Shown: positions 37,901 to 48,320, counted from the first letter of the stretch. The stretch: 64,000 nucleotides of DNA from Labia minor (GCA_963082975.1 OY720345.1:28094611-28158610); one strand, 5' to 3'. Numbers and translations: made by a program. Notes: a model not told the origin generated them from the sequence alone.

Positions 37901-39726
37901 TTATAATTCATAGAAAATAAAATGTGTAGATACTTTAAGATTATTATATCTATTTAAAAAATAAGCACTTTATTATCAAATACATATTTGTAAATATTAT
38001 TTTTTGAATGTATGAATAAAATTCTATTATGTATTAGTTTATTGATATTATATTATTGTTGAAAACCTTCAAATTTACATATAAAGAGACTCATAGTACA
38101 GTCTTAAAAAAATTTCAAAATTTACTTAAAGTTAAAAAAGTTAAATAAAGATCATCTAGTATCAATAAATAATTTTTTTCTTTTTTTAAAAAATTAATCT
38201 TAACATCAGATAAAATAATATAAAAGCGATTTGGTCACCAAGTAGAAAATAAGTATAAAGTTTATATAAGTAGCGCCTCCGATCAAGAAAATCAAGATAA
38301 AGGTTGAGAGGAGCGGTTTTACTGATCATAGAACACTTTTATCGTGCTTAGGTGGCAACCGACTTGATAGGCGCTGTCCTTTCATTGGATATATAAAAGT
38401 CAGAGGTTTTTTTTTAAAAAAAAAAAATAAATTTACAAAACAATTTTTATAACAACAAAATAAAATAATGATTTTTTTTTTAAAAAGTCTTTGATTTATT
38501 AAATATGTTGGTTATGTTAAAATTATTTAATATTTCTATGAATTAAAATAAAAATCATAACAAAAAGTTAAATAAAGATCATCTAGTATAAAATATCAAT
38601 AAATAATTTTTTTCTTTTTTTAAAAAATTATGTGTTGAAAATATTATCAATCATTTTATCCATTCATCACTTGTTATACTATGTTTTTATTTTTAAATAT
38701 AATGGTTGACTCTTTTAATAATATTAATAATTTCAAGCTGGCATTTTTCACTTGAGTTCACTCGAGCAGAACCTCTTGCCACAGCGAGAGGCAAATTGAG
38801 ATGAAAATATGACCCCCATGCCATAACACTTCACCCTTTTGTTATAACGAAATCGCTAACAATCGTTTTTGTTTTTATTCATTATTTTATTTTTATATAT
38901 ATTTAACCAATTTTTTTAGTAAATGCAAAATTTAAAATACGCAATTTTTACTTTCTCTTAACAGGACATTATCTAACGAATAAGTTTAAAATGGTCAAGG
39001 ACCCTCTAATCTAACATATGATAATACAATAACAATTGATCGGACAAAAATTATGAATTTCCATACTTAAAAAAATTGACAGTTTATTATTTTATTTCAT
39101 TAATATATTTTTTTAAATTTTTTAGATGTTATTATAATTTATTGTTAATATTAGTACTTTTTAAAAATAAAATATGCATTTATGGATTAGATTCGTTTAA
39201 AAATCATTTTTTTAATTTAAAAAGATTTTTAAAATAAAAAAAATATTAATAAATAATATATATATATATATATATATACCTATTTTTATATTTTAATTTA
39301 TAATTAAAATTTCAAAATAAATTCTAATTTAAATTTTATAATAACAATTAGTTATACGACTTTTGAATTAATCAAAAAATAATATTGAATGATGGACAGA
39401 CTTTTAATATATATTAATAATATTAATATATTAAGGTAGACATTGAGAGAGAAAGAAAGAAGGGAAAAAATTAAGTTATATTATATATATATATTATTTT
39501 TTTCGAAATTATTAAAGAAAATATTTATTTTATTTTTTTTTTGTTATATTTTAATTATTAAGTAAATTACTCTTTTTAAAATATAAATTATATTACAATA
39601 ATAATAACCTTCTAATAACTTTCATCACATCCAATTAAGATGAAAATAATCAAATTCAAATAAAAATTATGAAAAGATACAAATTAATGATATTTTTGCT
39701 TGTGAGATAAACATGCACACCTATGT

Positions 39727-39769
<43 letters not shown>

Positions 39770-41720
39770 CTTTCTACATATTATTATTAACCTGAATGCG
39801 AGTGAAACATAAAGATGATGTAATTGATATATCGTGCGGTAAAAATATTTTATCCAATTATTTTTATTAAATATTTTTTTATAATATATATTTATAGTAT
39901 TTATATTTTTATTTGATAACAAAATTGGTAAAGTCAAATATGTGCTAAGCAATAATATTATTTATGTTTTTTGTGATATAGAATAATAATATAATATTGT
40001 ATAGAGGTATTTGTACGTTTCTAAAACAATATAAATATATATACATCTACAATTGTATTCTTTTTTTAAACATATATGGATAAACCATTGATTATCTTTG
40101 AGACCCAAGGTAATATATTTATTTTCCTATAACTTATTTTTAAAACTAATCTAAGAAAAGAAATATGCGTAGTGCTATCTCCCATGGTCAAGGTCTTCTA
40201 CCCTTCCTTCGCTTATTCATACAATATTTTTATAAATGTTTATTGATTAATCGGAATTTACGCCTTACTCTAGGGAATGGAGCTAAAGATTTCATTCATA
40301 AATCAAATTGTTAATCAATTAAAGCTTTACAAGTTTTATACATTAAATGGATATATTTTTTTTTATCAATTTCATAATTTATTATAAATTTAAGATTAGT
40401 TATAATTTTTACATTTCCTTTTTTTTCAGCTATCTAATTTAGAAATTTAGAAATAAGAGAATGATTTATTCTTTTTATTAATATTATTATGAAAATAATT
40501 TTCTTTTTTTTTTTAAATTTATTTTTAAATAAACATATTTTAAAGTTAAAATTAATGATGGAATGATTTTCTAATGAAAATTAATTAATTTAGTAAAAAT
40601 ATTTCCACATTTTGTTTTGATTTTTATAGAATTAAATGTTTTGTTATTTTGAAAATGTTTGAATTTTAGTAATGAATAATATACTCTATCCCAGTGATGG
40701 CGAACCTATGACCCGTGGACACCGATTTTAATAAATTTTTAAATTTTTTTCAATGAAGTTCTAAAAAAAAATGTAAGATGATTTTGTGGACAAACTTTTG
40801 AACATTTTCGAGTTTTCTTTTAAATTTTTTTCAATATGGTTCTAAAAAAAAGGTAAAATGATTTTTATTTTAAAATTTTTAATATTAGTGAACCCACAAG
40901 GTATAGTAAAAAAAAAATTATCAAAATTTAACCCACTTCTCAAAAAGGCTCGCCATCACTGCTCTATCCTAAGAGATTAAAATTTTTTTAAATGTTAATA
41001 AAAATATTTGAAATTAAAACCTTTTTAACTTTTTTTTTATTTTTAAAATCATCGAAATTGTTTATTTTAAAATAACATATATTATCATTTTTTTCTATTT
41101 ATTAATAATATAAAATTTTTGTTTATTAATAAATATATATAAACATGAAAAAGAAAATTTTTTACTTTGCCCCTCTCTATATACGTACAAACCTTACTAT
41201 TAATTACAATAAATAACATACTACGCTTTTTAAAAATTAAAATTACTATAATTTTGTAATTATTTTAATAGTTCTATAGTTGGAAATTAAATAATGAATA
41301 CAATTTAAGTATATGAGAATTTTTATTTATAATAATAAATACTCTCTCTCCCTACTCTCTATCTCTCTATATATATTTTTTTTCTTGGAAAGAAAAAAGA
41401 TAATTAAACATTTTAATTAAATAATATTGATAAATTAATAACTTAATAGAAAAATATTTATTTATAATAACAATTATGAAAAAAAATAAATATAAGAAAA
41501 GATTCAATAAATTCAAATTCGTAATACATTTAATTTTATTATGTATATGGATTAATTATTTCATATTAAAAAAAAAATTTTAAAAAAATGAGTTAGTATA
41601 ATTAGTAATGAAAAAATTGCGAATATTTTTAATGTATTAATTGAAAATAAAAAATAAAATATGTTAAAAGTGTTAAGAGTGGATGTCTTTTGGTGATTTT
41701 CATCTACTCACCAACTTCAT
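28930..41720 (-). CDS. Glycine-rich RR-1 cuticular protein, 4 coding exons, 344 aa
   Basis: Secreted chitin-binding cuticle protein. Coding exons (minus strand) are 41712-41720, 33843-34228, 30037-30287 and 28930-29318, with introns of 7483, 3555 and 718 nt in phases 0, 2 and 1. They sum to 1035 nt, 344 codons plus TAA. Signal peptide is MKL+[13 protein letters not shown]. Residues about 28-113 are Gly/Ser-rich (GGFGGGSG-type). The RR domain runs about 126-191: [10 protein letters not shown] (132-141), then [20 protein letters not shown] (172-191). An acidic linker E-E-D-D-S follows. The tail (216-344) is Gly/Gln/Arg-rich with [15 protein letters not shown] twice and a third variant, ending Y-N-Y-P-A-P-G-K. 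Exons 2-4 are very secure. Exon 1 is inferred from an acceptor directly before the signal-peptide codons at 34228 and an ATG-AAG-TTG/GTGAGT exon behind a TATA box 7.5 kb upstream; a nearer unseen first exon is possible. Confidence 0.87.
28946..29317 (-). repeat. In-frame coding tandem repeat in the gene 2 tail
   Basis: Gene 2's last exon is built from G-G-[YF]-Q/S/G-G-G units. A 15-residue unit ([15 protein letters not shown]; 45 bp) occurs twice exactly and once as a variant, then decays into G-G-F-G-G-G-Q units. The array is prone to length change by replication slippage or unequal exchange. Confidence 0.8.
29500..29885 (+). repeat. Diverged, tandemly duplicated family B-like sequence in gene 2 intron 3
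   Basis: Two similar units (about 29500-29660 and 29663-29818), each with ATAGATAATATTTATAAAGA, then TCTGTAT, GGTTTCAGC and AAATATTATAAATAAAATAA. The last 65 bp resemble the reverse complement of family B next to its 3' end (CATATCTGTTTTT, AAATTATTTGAAATTGTTTC). A nearby ATGACGTCAGC echoes its paired TGACGTCA sites. Confidence 0.5.
31362..31937 (+). mobile_element. Family A, best full-length copy (gene 2 intron 2)
   Basis: 576 bp from TACTATCTCGC to the terminal stem-loop (CTCCAG). Contains ACGAAAATTTTCGATGTC near the 5' end, a TGTGTATGTGTG microsatellite and the conserved 3' half. Inserted after a T run. It lies in the second intron of gene 2. Confidence 0.75.
32040..32430. other. GC-richer island inside gene 2 intron 2
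   Basis: Nearly 400 bp of ordinary base composition in an AT-rich intron (for example GTAGAATGCGCCTTGCC, GGGGCACGAAGCCGTGTC, CGTCGCCACCTC). Short broken frames only, and no similarity to a repeat in this window. Could be an intronic enhancer or an unrecognised old repeat. Confidence 0.35.
34520..34680 (+). repeat. Second copy of the unnamed repeat, gene 2 intron 1
   Basis: Diverged relative of 19846-19995, with ACGCTTTTATTTAGTTTC at its left and the ATGACAATGCAATATT block at its right. Class unknown. Confidence 0.45.
34780..34842 (+). mobile_element. mariner 3'-end fragment in gene 2 intron 1
   Basis: Matches the right end of the other copies: ATCCAAAAACC, GTTTCATTC, AAAAAGTCGCGGACT and GATTGACCTGCCCTC. 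It lies in the first intron of gene 2, opposite to transcription. Confidence 0.7.
35212..35615. repeat. Second foldback element of the same kind (gene 2 intron 1)
   Basis: Arms at 35212-35345 and 35473-35615, inverse of each other (ACTTTTTAAAAAGACACTTT, TAAATGCACTAAAAAGGAG, GTGGGCGCCAAACATG). The CTAAAAAGGAGAAAATAATTT block is also in the 20.8-kb foldback, so the two are related. Confidence 0.78.
36150..36175. repeat. (AT)n microsatellite
   Basis: About 13 AT units in gene 2 intron 1. Confidence 0.9.
38135..38630 (+). repeat. Pair of about 65-bp direct repeats around the retroposon fragment
   Basis: 38135-38195 and 38562-38630 share GTTAAATAAAGATCATCTAG, ATCAATAAATAATTTTTTTC and TTTTTTTAAAAAATTA. 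One copy has an extra five bases. They bracket about 365 bp including the retroposon fragment. Confidence 0.7.
38265..38406 (-). mobile_element. Partial copy of the (TTACA)n-tailed retroposon, gene 2 intron 1
   Basis: Reverse complement matches 14773-14908: TATCAAGTCGGTT, CTATGATCAGTA, TTGATTTTCTTGATCGGAGG and CGCTACTT. The 3' half and tail are absent. Confidence 0.65.
39732..39767. repeat. (AT)n microsatellite
   Basis: About 18 AT units in gene 2 intron 1. The 98-codon minus-strand ORF running through it is not a gene. Confidence 0.9.
40692..40961. mobile_element. hAT-type MITE with perfect 8-bp target duplication, gene 2 intron 1
   Basis: Ends CAGTGATGGCGAACC and GGCTCGCCATCACTG. Duplicated CTCTATCC at 40684-40691 and 40962-40969. 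The core contains TTCTAAAAAAAA and GGTAAAATGATTTT modules repeated within the element and shared with the 48.3-kb element. Confidence 0.9.
41712..41720 (-). CDS. Inferred first coding exon of gene 2 (Met-Lys-Leu)
   Basis: ATG AAG TTG followed at once by donor GTGAGT. Phase 0 matches the acceptor at 34229-34231, giving a normal signal peptide [16 protein letters not shown]. It sits about 41-44 nt downstream of a predicted start site, as the first exon of gene 1 does. No closer minus-strand ATG with a donor and TATA box was noticed between 34.2 and 41.7 kb. Confidence 0.72.
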
Positions 41721-41760
41721 ATTTGTATGTTTCTCCCTTTGTGTCCTGATCGCAGATGGA

Positions 41761-41792
41761 TGATGAACCCCAAGTTCCATTGCCTATTTATA
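41761..41792 (-). promoter_or_regulatory. Core promoter of gene 2
   Basis: TATAAATA at 41792-41785 on the minus strand. Initiator-like TCATCA follows, with candidate +1 adenines at 41764 and 41761, about 28-31 nt downstream. The layout is the same as at gene 1. Confidence 0.7.
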
Positions 41793-41799
41793 CCCTTTA

Positions 41800-42070
41800 A
41801 AGAAGATGTCTTTGGCGGGGCTCAAAGTTCTTGGTGGGGTGTTGGGGGAGGAGTAAGGGGAATGAGGATCTCATCCTTTTAGGGGACTTCAGAGAGCGGG
41901 GACTGCACCTTTCCCGTCCCCCGCAAGCAAACTAGTTTACAAATCAGATCGTAGAAATCGCAAGTGCGAGAAGACACTCTCCCACGAGGACTATTGATGC
42001 TGCCCCCTCCCCACTTTTAAACAAATCGCAGAGTCCGAGATGTCAAGAACCGAGGCAGTTCAGTTGTGGA
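41800..42070 (-). promoter_or_regulatory. GC-richer upstream block of gene 2
   Basis: About 270 nt rich in G and C runs, in sharp contrast to flanking DNA. It contains CTGCACCT at 41903-41910 and AAATCAGAT at 41941-41949 (plus-strand reading), the pair also found upstream of gene 1. No open exon was found. Inferred proximal control region. Confidence 0.4.
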
Positions 42071-42123
42071 CTCGCAGTGCTTTTCATCCCTTGCAAGAAA
42101 ACATGTACCCTCTCTCTCTCTAT

Positions 42124-42128
42124 CACAC

Positions 42129-42157
<29 letters not shown>
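42124..42157. repeat. (CA)n microsatellite upstream of gene 2
   Basis: About 15 CA units about 360 bp upstream of the gene 2 start site, next to a CT run. Confidence 0.95.
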
Positions 42158-42159
<2 letters not shown>

Positions 42160-42697
42160 TCTATCTTTCTTGATCACAAATAGAAAATCACTTTAAATTA
42201 AATTTATATCTATTTACAATCCTCTATTTTCTTGTAAATGTAAACTAATATCGAAAAAATTTTCTAACCTGTAAATTAGAATAAAAATAAATGTCTTCAT
42301 TTATTAATTATTATTGATCACTTCTTTCTCTTTTTATATCAATTATACAAATAAATTACTAAAAACAATTTTTGTATATTTGGAATTAATTCCTCAAAAA
42401 TATTTTATTTATATTTTTCTATTAAAATATTATAATAAAATAAATTAATTTTTTCTTTTATTATTTATATATATATATATATATAATTAATTATTAATTT
42501 TTTTTGTTTTATAATAATAATAAAATCATTAAAATTTTCAATGTGATAATTGTGACTAAGAAAAATAACTTTCTTCTCTATTAACTCATTATAACTAATA
42601 AAATCAAAATGAAAATTATTATTATATTTATTTATTCATTACCAGTCCCCTCTATCTTACACAAACAACAAGTTAAGAATAATCGTCATCATCTGCA

Positions 42698-42956
42698 AGA
42701 ATAGGTAATATCATTTCTAATATTGATTACATATATAGGACCTAAGTCATAACACTCAAAGAACACCTGGTTTTAAGATAATCTATATTAGTTGTATGTT
42801 TAAAAATTTAGTTGTTATTTTTCAATTCACTCAATTATAAAATTCTATTTTATTTACTGCATTTTTTATTTTGTGGACTTGTTTGAATATGTATTTAGAT
42901 ATATTATAAAACTAATTATGTAGTTGAGAAGATAATTAAAAGAATATTTATTTATT
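42698..42956 (+). repeat. About 255-bp dispersed duplication, copy 1
   Basis: Matches 46352-46600 in the same orientation, with many small differences: AAGAATAGGTAATAT, AAGAACACCTGGTTTTAAGA, ATTAGTTGTATGT, GAAGATAATTAAAAGAATAT. Confidence 0.7.
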
Positions 42957-43035
42957 TTTCAGTTCAATATTATTTAATTCTAAAAGCATTATCACTAGAT
43001 TATGTTTCCCCTTATTATTAAATTATTATTAAATA

Positions 43036-43160
43036 CTAGGGCAGGTCAAAAAGTCCGTGACTTTTTGAATTTTCTGTCTTTTAAATGAAATGGCAACACT
43101 GCTCCTGTCAGCAGGCAACTATTATCTGACCCCTGTCGAAATTTGAATGAATTGAACAAG
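43036..43160 (+). mobile_element. mariner 5'-end fragment
   Basis: About 120 bp matching the left end and untranslated leader of the mariner copies (GGGCAGGTCAAAAAGTCCGT onward). There is no transposase sequence and no right end. Confidence 0.75.
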
Positions 43161-44179
43161 TATAATTATTAGAAACCATAAGTATTCAATAAATTAATAA
43201 TTTATTTAATCGATTATGATTAATCAATTGGATCATGCTGATCTTTCAAAAAAAAAACTAATTCACTTAATATACTTTATTTGTTTATAAATCTCCTAGA
43301 ATATGAAATTTCTAATTAATTAATTAAAAAATTTATTATTTGATAATAAAAAAAAATAAGTATTTTAAAAATATACATAGGTATTTGTGTAATAAATATA
43401 TATTTTCTTTAATTTATTTACTTACTTTATTATTATTATAGTCTATTAAATAATTTTTTGAATTTGACAACGTTCAACTCAAGTTCAGTTCGGATTGTTA
43501 CCAAAATACTTCTATATTTAAATATAAATCCCTTATTTCTTTTGTAATTATTGTTCTATGTTCCTATATTTTTTGTATATTTAATTAATAAATTTATTGT
43601 TCTATTAAATGAAATAAAAATTGTTTTTAATTTATTTGAATGATATGTTTTATTTAACTTTTTCTATACCTAAACATCCTTATTATTATTATTATATATG
43701 ACAGAAATGTACAAGAATCACACTGTAGTCGTGTAGCAATATGAAATTCAGTTTTAAATTAATACTTAAACCTATTTAACATATAAGTGCTATGTAAAGT
43801 ATTCAAATATATATAAGGAAATAAATTTTAAAGAAAGAAAATGCAAATTAATTATTTAATAATTTTTTAAGTAAAATTTTTTTCGTAGTCAAAAGAGTAT
43901 ATCATATTAACTAAATATAAAAAAAAAAATAATATATTATTACAATATATAAAATGTGTAAAACAATATATTGAACTTCTAGTAATATGTATTTAATTTA
44001 ACGAGATACATACTAGGAAATAATAATAGAATAAAAAAAATGGATTTAAATCTTCGAAGAAAGCCACATTTAACTACCGTAGACATATATATAATTGTCT
44101 TCAATTGATTAATTGTTTATTTATTTCTATTTACTCATTATTTTTGTTTAAATGAAATTTTTAAAATATAATTTAATAA

Positions 44180-44227
44180 AATAAAATAACATATATCACA
44201 TATATATCTTTATCTATCTCTGTGACT
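44180..44227 (-). repeat. 3' end and GATA-type tail of the LINE copy
   Basis: Directly after the stop codon, a short untranslated end (AGTCACAGAGATAGATA on the minus strand) runs into a GATA/TATA-rich tail. The same end follows the same stop codon in the fragment near 6.35 kb, so it is the element's own 3' terminus. Confidence 0.6.
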
Positions 44228-45227
44228 CTAAGGAACTCGAAAGTTCTTGGCCGCAGCAACCACACTTCTCCAAGTGTCCCTATTCTGAGCCACAACCCTC
44301 CAATCCCTATCCTCTCCTATTTCTCTCACGTCCCTTCCTACATTATCCACCCACCGCGTCCTTTGTCTTCCAACCGGGCGTTTCCCACTCGGTCTCCCCC
44401 CAATTCTTTCCTCTCCCTTTCTAGCCACATGTCCTGCCCACCGCAGCCTTCTCGATTTTATAATTCTAACTATATCTGGAGATGCAGTTCCTCGTTATGC
44501 AGTCTCCGCCATTCCCCGGTGACCTCATCTTTCTTTGGCCCATAAATGCTTCGCAGAATCCTATTCTCAAATACTCTAAATCTATTCTCGTCTCCTAAGG
44601 TCATAGACCATGCCTCACACCCATATAATATAACCGGTAAAATAATTGTTTTATATATTTTAATTTTTATCCCCTTTGATAATAATTTTGACGCGATAAG
44701 CCTCTTTACGGCATGATAACAGGCGCTTCCCGATTGTAACCTCGCTTTAAACTCTTCTCGAATATTATTATCTTTCGTTAATACAGAACCTAAGAATTTA
44801 AATTTTTCTACATTTTCAAATTCTAATTTTGTATGTTAAGACTTTGTGTGTTAATACTATTCCTCTCTGTTACTAAATACTTTGTCTTAGCAATATTTAT
44901 TTCCAGCCCCACCTCTTTTACTGCTTCGATTAATTTTTCTATGCTATCTTTAATTACACTTGCCGAATCTCCTATTATATTTAAGTCGTCTGCGTAACCT
45001 AATATTTGATCTTTTTTGTTTAATTCTATTCCGTTTGATTTTTCCCCAATTTGTCTAATTACATATTCCAGAGCTAAATTAAATAGAATTGGTGATAATG
45101 CGTCTCCTTGTTTTAACCCATTCCGAATTTCGAAAGTTTCTGATAGTTGATTCCCGCATCTTACTCTTCCATTACTACCTACAAGACAAATTTGAATGAT
45201 ACGTACTAGTTTTTTTGGAATTATCAT
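44228..45227 (-). mobile_element. 5'-truncated LINE copy, RTE-like reverse transcriptase
   Basis: Minus-strand non-LTR retrotransposon fragment. The upstream part (45227-44823) reads G-L-K-Q-G-D-A-L-S-P-I-L-F-N and the polymerase box Y-A-D-D. Continuing in shifted frames come L-Y-G-C-E-A-W-S-M-T-L, Y-G-P-K-K-D-E-V-T-G-E-W and R-R-L-R-W-A-G-H-V-A-R, then the C-terminal region ending K-N-F-R-V-P and a TAG at 44228. There are about two frame disruptions: one near 44823 at the end of the first frame, one near 44450-44480 where L-Q-I runs into stops while another frame resumes with S-P-D-I-V. The endonuclease and RT fingers are missing; the break is at an (AT)n tract near 45230. The short 3' end and GATA-rich tail favour an RTE-like element, but the clade is not certain. 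Confidence 0.88.
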
Positions 45228-46351
45228 ATATATATATAATTATATTTAAATTCATTTGTAACCAATATTCATAATATTATTTTTAATACAAGGTAGTTTT
45301 ATATATATATATATATGACATTGAATATTTTTGAAAATGGAAAAGATCAATTTCCAATTTGTTAAGTAAAAGAATATGGAATGATGATTGAAATATATCC
45401 TTATAAACATTTAACGGTTTTAAATTGTAAAAATAATCTATAGTGATTAATAAAAATGAACTAAAATAGTTAATTAATTACTTGACATTTCCAATTTTAA
45501 AATTGTGACATTAATCTATCCTATATATGGTCATTTTGAAGGCAAAAAGTTAGTTTGGTTTGAATAATGTATTATTAGTAGGGTACATGTATCATCTATG
45601 ATAATATAAATACTTTAAAGAAACGATTTTTCTGTTACATTTAATATAAAATTAATTTAATATTTTAATATAAAAGTAATAAAATATATAAAAAATGTAA
45701 GTATATATATTTATTAAATAGAAACGTATTTATTTTATATGAAAAAATAAATAAAAAGACATTTTATTGCTAAAATATAGAATTTATCCAGTGGAATACG
45801 AATTTCATATTTTTTCAAAATATTTCCTTTAAATAGAATTTTTTTAAATTAATTCATTTTACAGTTTATATATAATATTTTATAAATATACTATAGAATA
45901 TCTCTCTCCAATTAAAATATGTAGAAATAATACGATGAACATAAATTTTGTACTTTTATCTTCAAAATTTTTACTTTTTTCGAAAAATATTAATATCCAC
46001 AAACAAAGAATATATTTATAAGATTTTATTGTGTTACTTATTAATTATATATATATTTTTAAACTAGTTTTAACTTTAAGAAACCTGATATTGCAAATTA
46101 TTGTTATAAATTATATTTCAAATATAATAATTGCAATCTCTTGAGAATATAAGAATAAAAATACCAAAAAAAAAAATAAAAAAAAATCACTAAATCCTTT
46201 CTTTCTTAAATATTTATTTGATTGTTTTTGAAATTTTTAATGAAATTGTTTCTATAATATTTATTATATTTTTATTGTTTTAATTTTATGCAATTTTTTT
46301 TTGGAATTTTAAATTATGAACTTAGTTATTATAAAATACATAATTTTAAAC

Positions 46352-46740
46352 TAAGAATAGGTAATATAATTTCTAATATTGATTACATAGATACTTAGTC
46401 ATAGCATTCAAAGAACACCTGGTTTTAAGATCATCTATGTTAGTTGTATGTATAAAAATTGATTTGTTGTTTTTCAATTAACTCAATTATAAAATTATAT
46501 TTTCTTTACTGCATATTTTTGTGAACTTGGTTGAATATATATATATATATATCAAAACTAATTATATAGTTGAAAAGATAATTAAAAGAATATTTATGTT
46601 TATACGAAAAAAAAAAAATAAAAAAAATTTACCAAATCCTTTCTGTCTTGAATATTTACTTGATTTTGTTTTTGAAATTTTTTATTATGTCAACTTAGTT
46701 ATTATAAAATATATAGTTTTAAACTAATTTTAATGATAGA
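46352..46740 (+). repeat. About 255-bp dispersed duplication, copy 2, with local duplication
   Basis: Copy 2 of the 42.7-kb sequence. In addition 46605-46740 repeats part of 46165-46355 (AAATCCTTTCT, TATTTACTTGATT, TTAGTTATTATAAAATA, TAAACTAA), so the region also duplicated locally. Confidence 0.6.
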
Positions 46741-46756
46741 TATTGTAAAAAGTTAG

Positions 46757-47090
46757 CTGGAGTGTCTCCACTCGACTATCTCGCAATTTGAATTGGATTA
46801 AATAACATAATATATTATATTTAAATTAAATTTAATTAATTATAAATTATAAATAATAAATATTAAACCAGCGCATGTTTGACTTTTTGTTGATGGCAAC
46901 ACGTCACGTGTTGGCGCGTGAGATTTGCAGTTAAAAAATTAATTCTGGTAATTTCAGCGAATCAATCAAGCTGAAATTCTATATATAGCAGTTTTATACA
47001 ATTATTAATCATGTGAAAAATTATCAAACATATATCTTTATTTTTACGGTCACTTTAGAGGAAAAAAAATCAAAACGTTACGAGATAGTA
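46757..47090 (-). mobile_element. Family A copy, internally shortened
   Basis: Both ends present (CTGGAGTGTCTCCACTCG and ACGAGATAGTA), 334 bp. The microsatellite and 5' half are deleted. Confidence 0.7.
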
Positions 47091-48320
47091 AAAAATTATT
47101 ATATTTAATATAAAACAAATGATAATAATAATAATTATTAAAAATTTAAAAAAATAAATTAAATTAAAATTAAAGTTAAAATAAAATTAGTTAATTATAA
47201 GAATATCTATAAAAATATAAAAACCTATTACTATTCATCGAATCTCTATTAACAAATAAAATACCAAATATAACCATCACTAAAATTGCAATCAAGTTTT
47301 GGCTTATTATATAAATTATAGATGTATGAAACGTTTAACGTTTAATAATGATGAGGTAATGGAAGGAATGGATTTAATTGATATACATCGTGAATTTGAT
47401 CCTAGACTTCCTGATTACTAAAATAGGACCCTCCATCAACCAATTATGTCTAGTAAACTGCATGCTGAGAACAATATATTAAAGGTCATTAAGCGTACAT
47501 AGGTGCATTCAATTGCATAATCTCTTTATTAACAACAAATGTTTTGATTTATTAATTTTCACATGTTTTAATTGAAAATATAAGTAGTACCTATATAGGT
47601 ATTTATAAATATACGAGTACATAGTAATAAATCATAGAAAATAACATGATAATAATATATTACTTAAGTATTTGAATCAATTTATAGTAACAAAATGAAA
47701 CGTTTTGCTATAAATAAGTATTATATCTGAATTAATTAGTTCTGGCTAATTAAATTCAATAATAATGATAATAAATAAAAGAGAAATAAAAAATAGTTCC
47801 ATTTTAAGCTCAGTGTTGTAAATATTATTATACATTAAAAGTACATTTTTAAATTTTAATGATAAACAATCGTTTTAATTTGTAAATTCTAAAAAAAAAA
47901 TATCAAAACATTTCTTTCCATTTTTGATTGCATTTCATTTCCATTTGAAATTGGTTTAGTAATGGTAATAGTCATTTACATTTCCAATCATTTTAATTGC
48001 AAAACTATTACTTTCAATTTGTTCAATGTCTTAGTGATGAGTAATGAATCAATGATCATTAGAAATAAATTAAAAAAAAACTGGTGTGTGTGATCGAGTA
48101 ATATCAAAGATATATTTATTATATTCGAAAATAAAATTAAATAAAAATTAATTGATTTAGTAAATTCATTTTTAAATAAAAATAAATAATTATATAATAC
48201 GATAATCGTATATAATAAGATAAAAAAAATTTAATACAATATGATTTATTTTAAAAATTCAATTATTTTATCATTAAAAGAGAATTCTAGTATTTTATTT
48301 TGTTGATTCTTCCTTTAACT

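Larger units (their letters stand above)
34842..41711 (-). other. Rest of gene 2 intron 1 (AT-rich)
   Basis: Apart from the elements listed separately, this first intron is AT-rich filler with microsatellites. No alternative exon was recognised on either strand. Confidence 0.5.
42158..44179. other. AT-rich DNA upstream of gene 2
   Basis: Holds the duplication copy at 42.7 kb and a mariner end at 43.04 kb; otherwise featureless. Confidence 0.5.
45228..48312. other. AT-rich DNA with listed repeats
   Basis: No gene. 47340-47520 is a little less AT-rich but has no useful frame. Confidence 0.5.

Noticed and set aside
39656-39952. 98-codon minus-strand ORF
   Set aside because: Rich in Ile/Tyr/Asn and run through an (AT)n tract; compositional artefact.
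44222-44545. 107-codon plus-strand ORF rich in Ser/Pro
   Set aside because: It is the reverse complement of the LINE C-terminal coding region, which has clear reverse-transcriptase family motifs on the minus strand.
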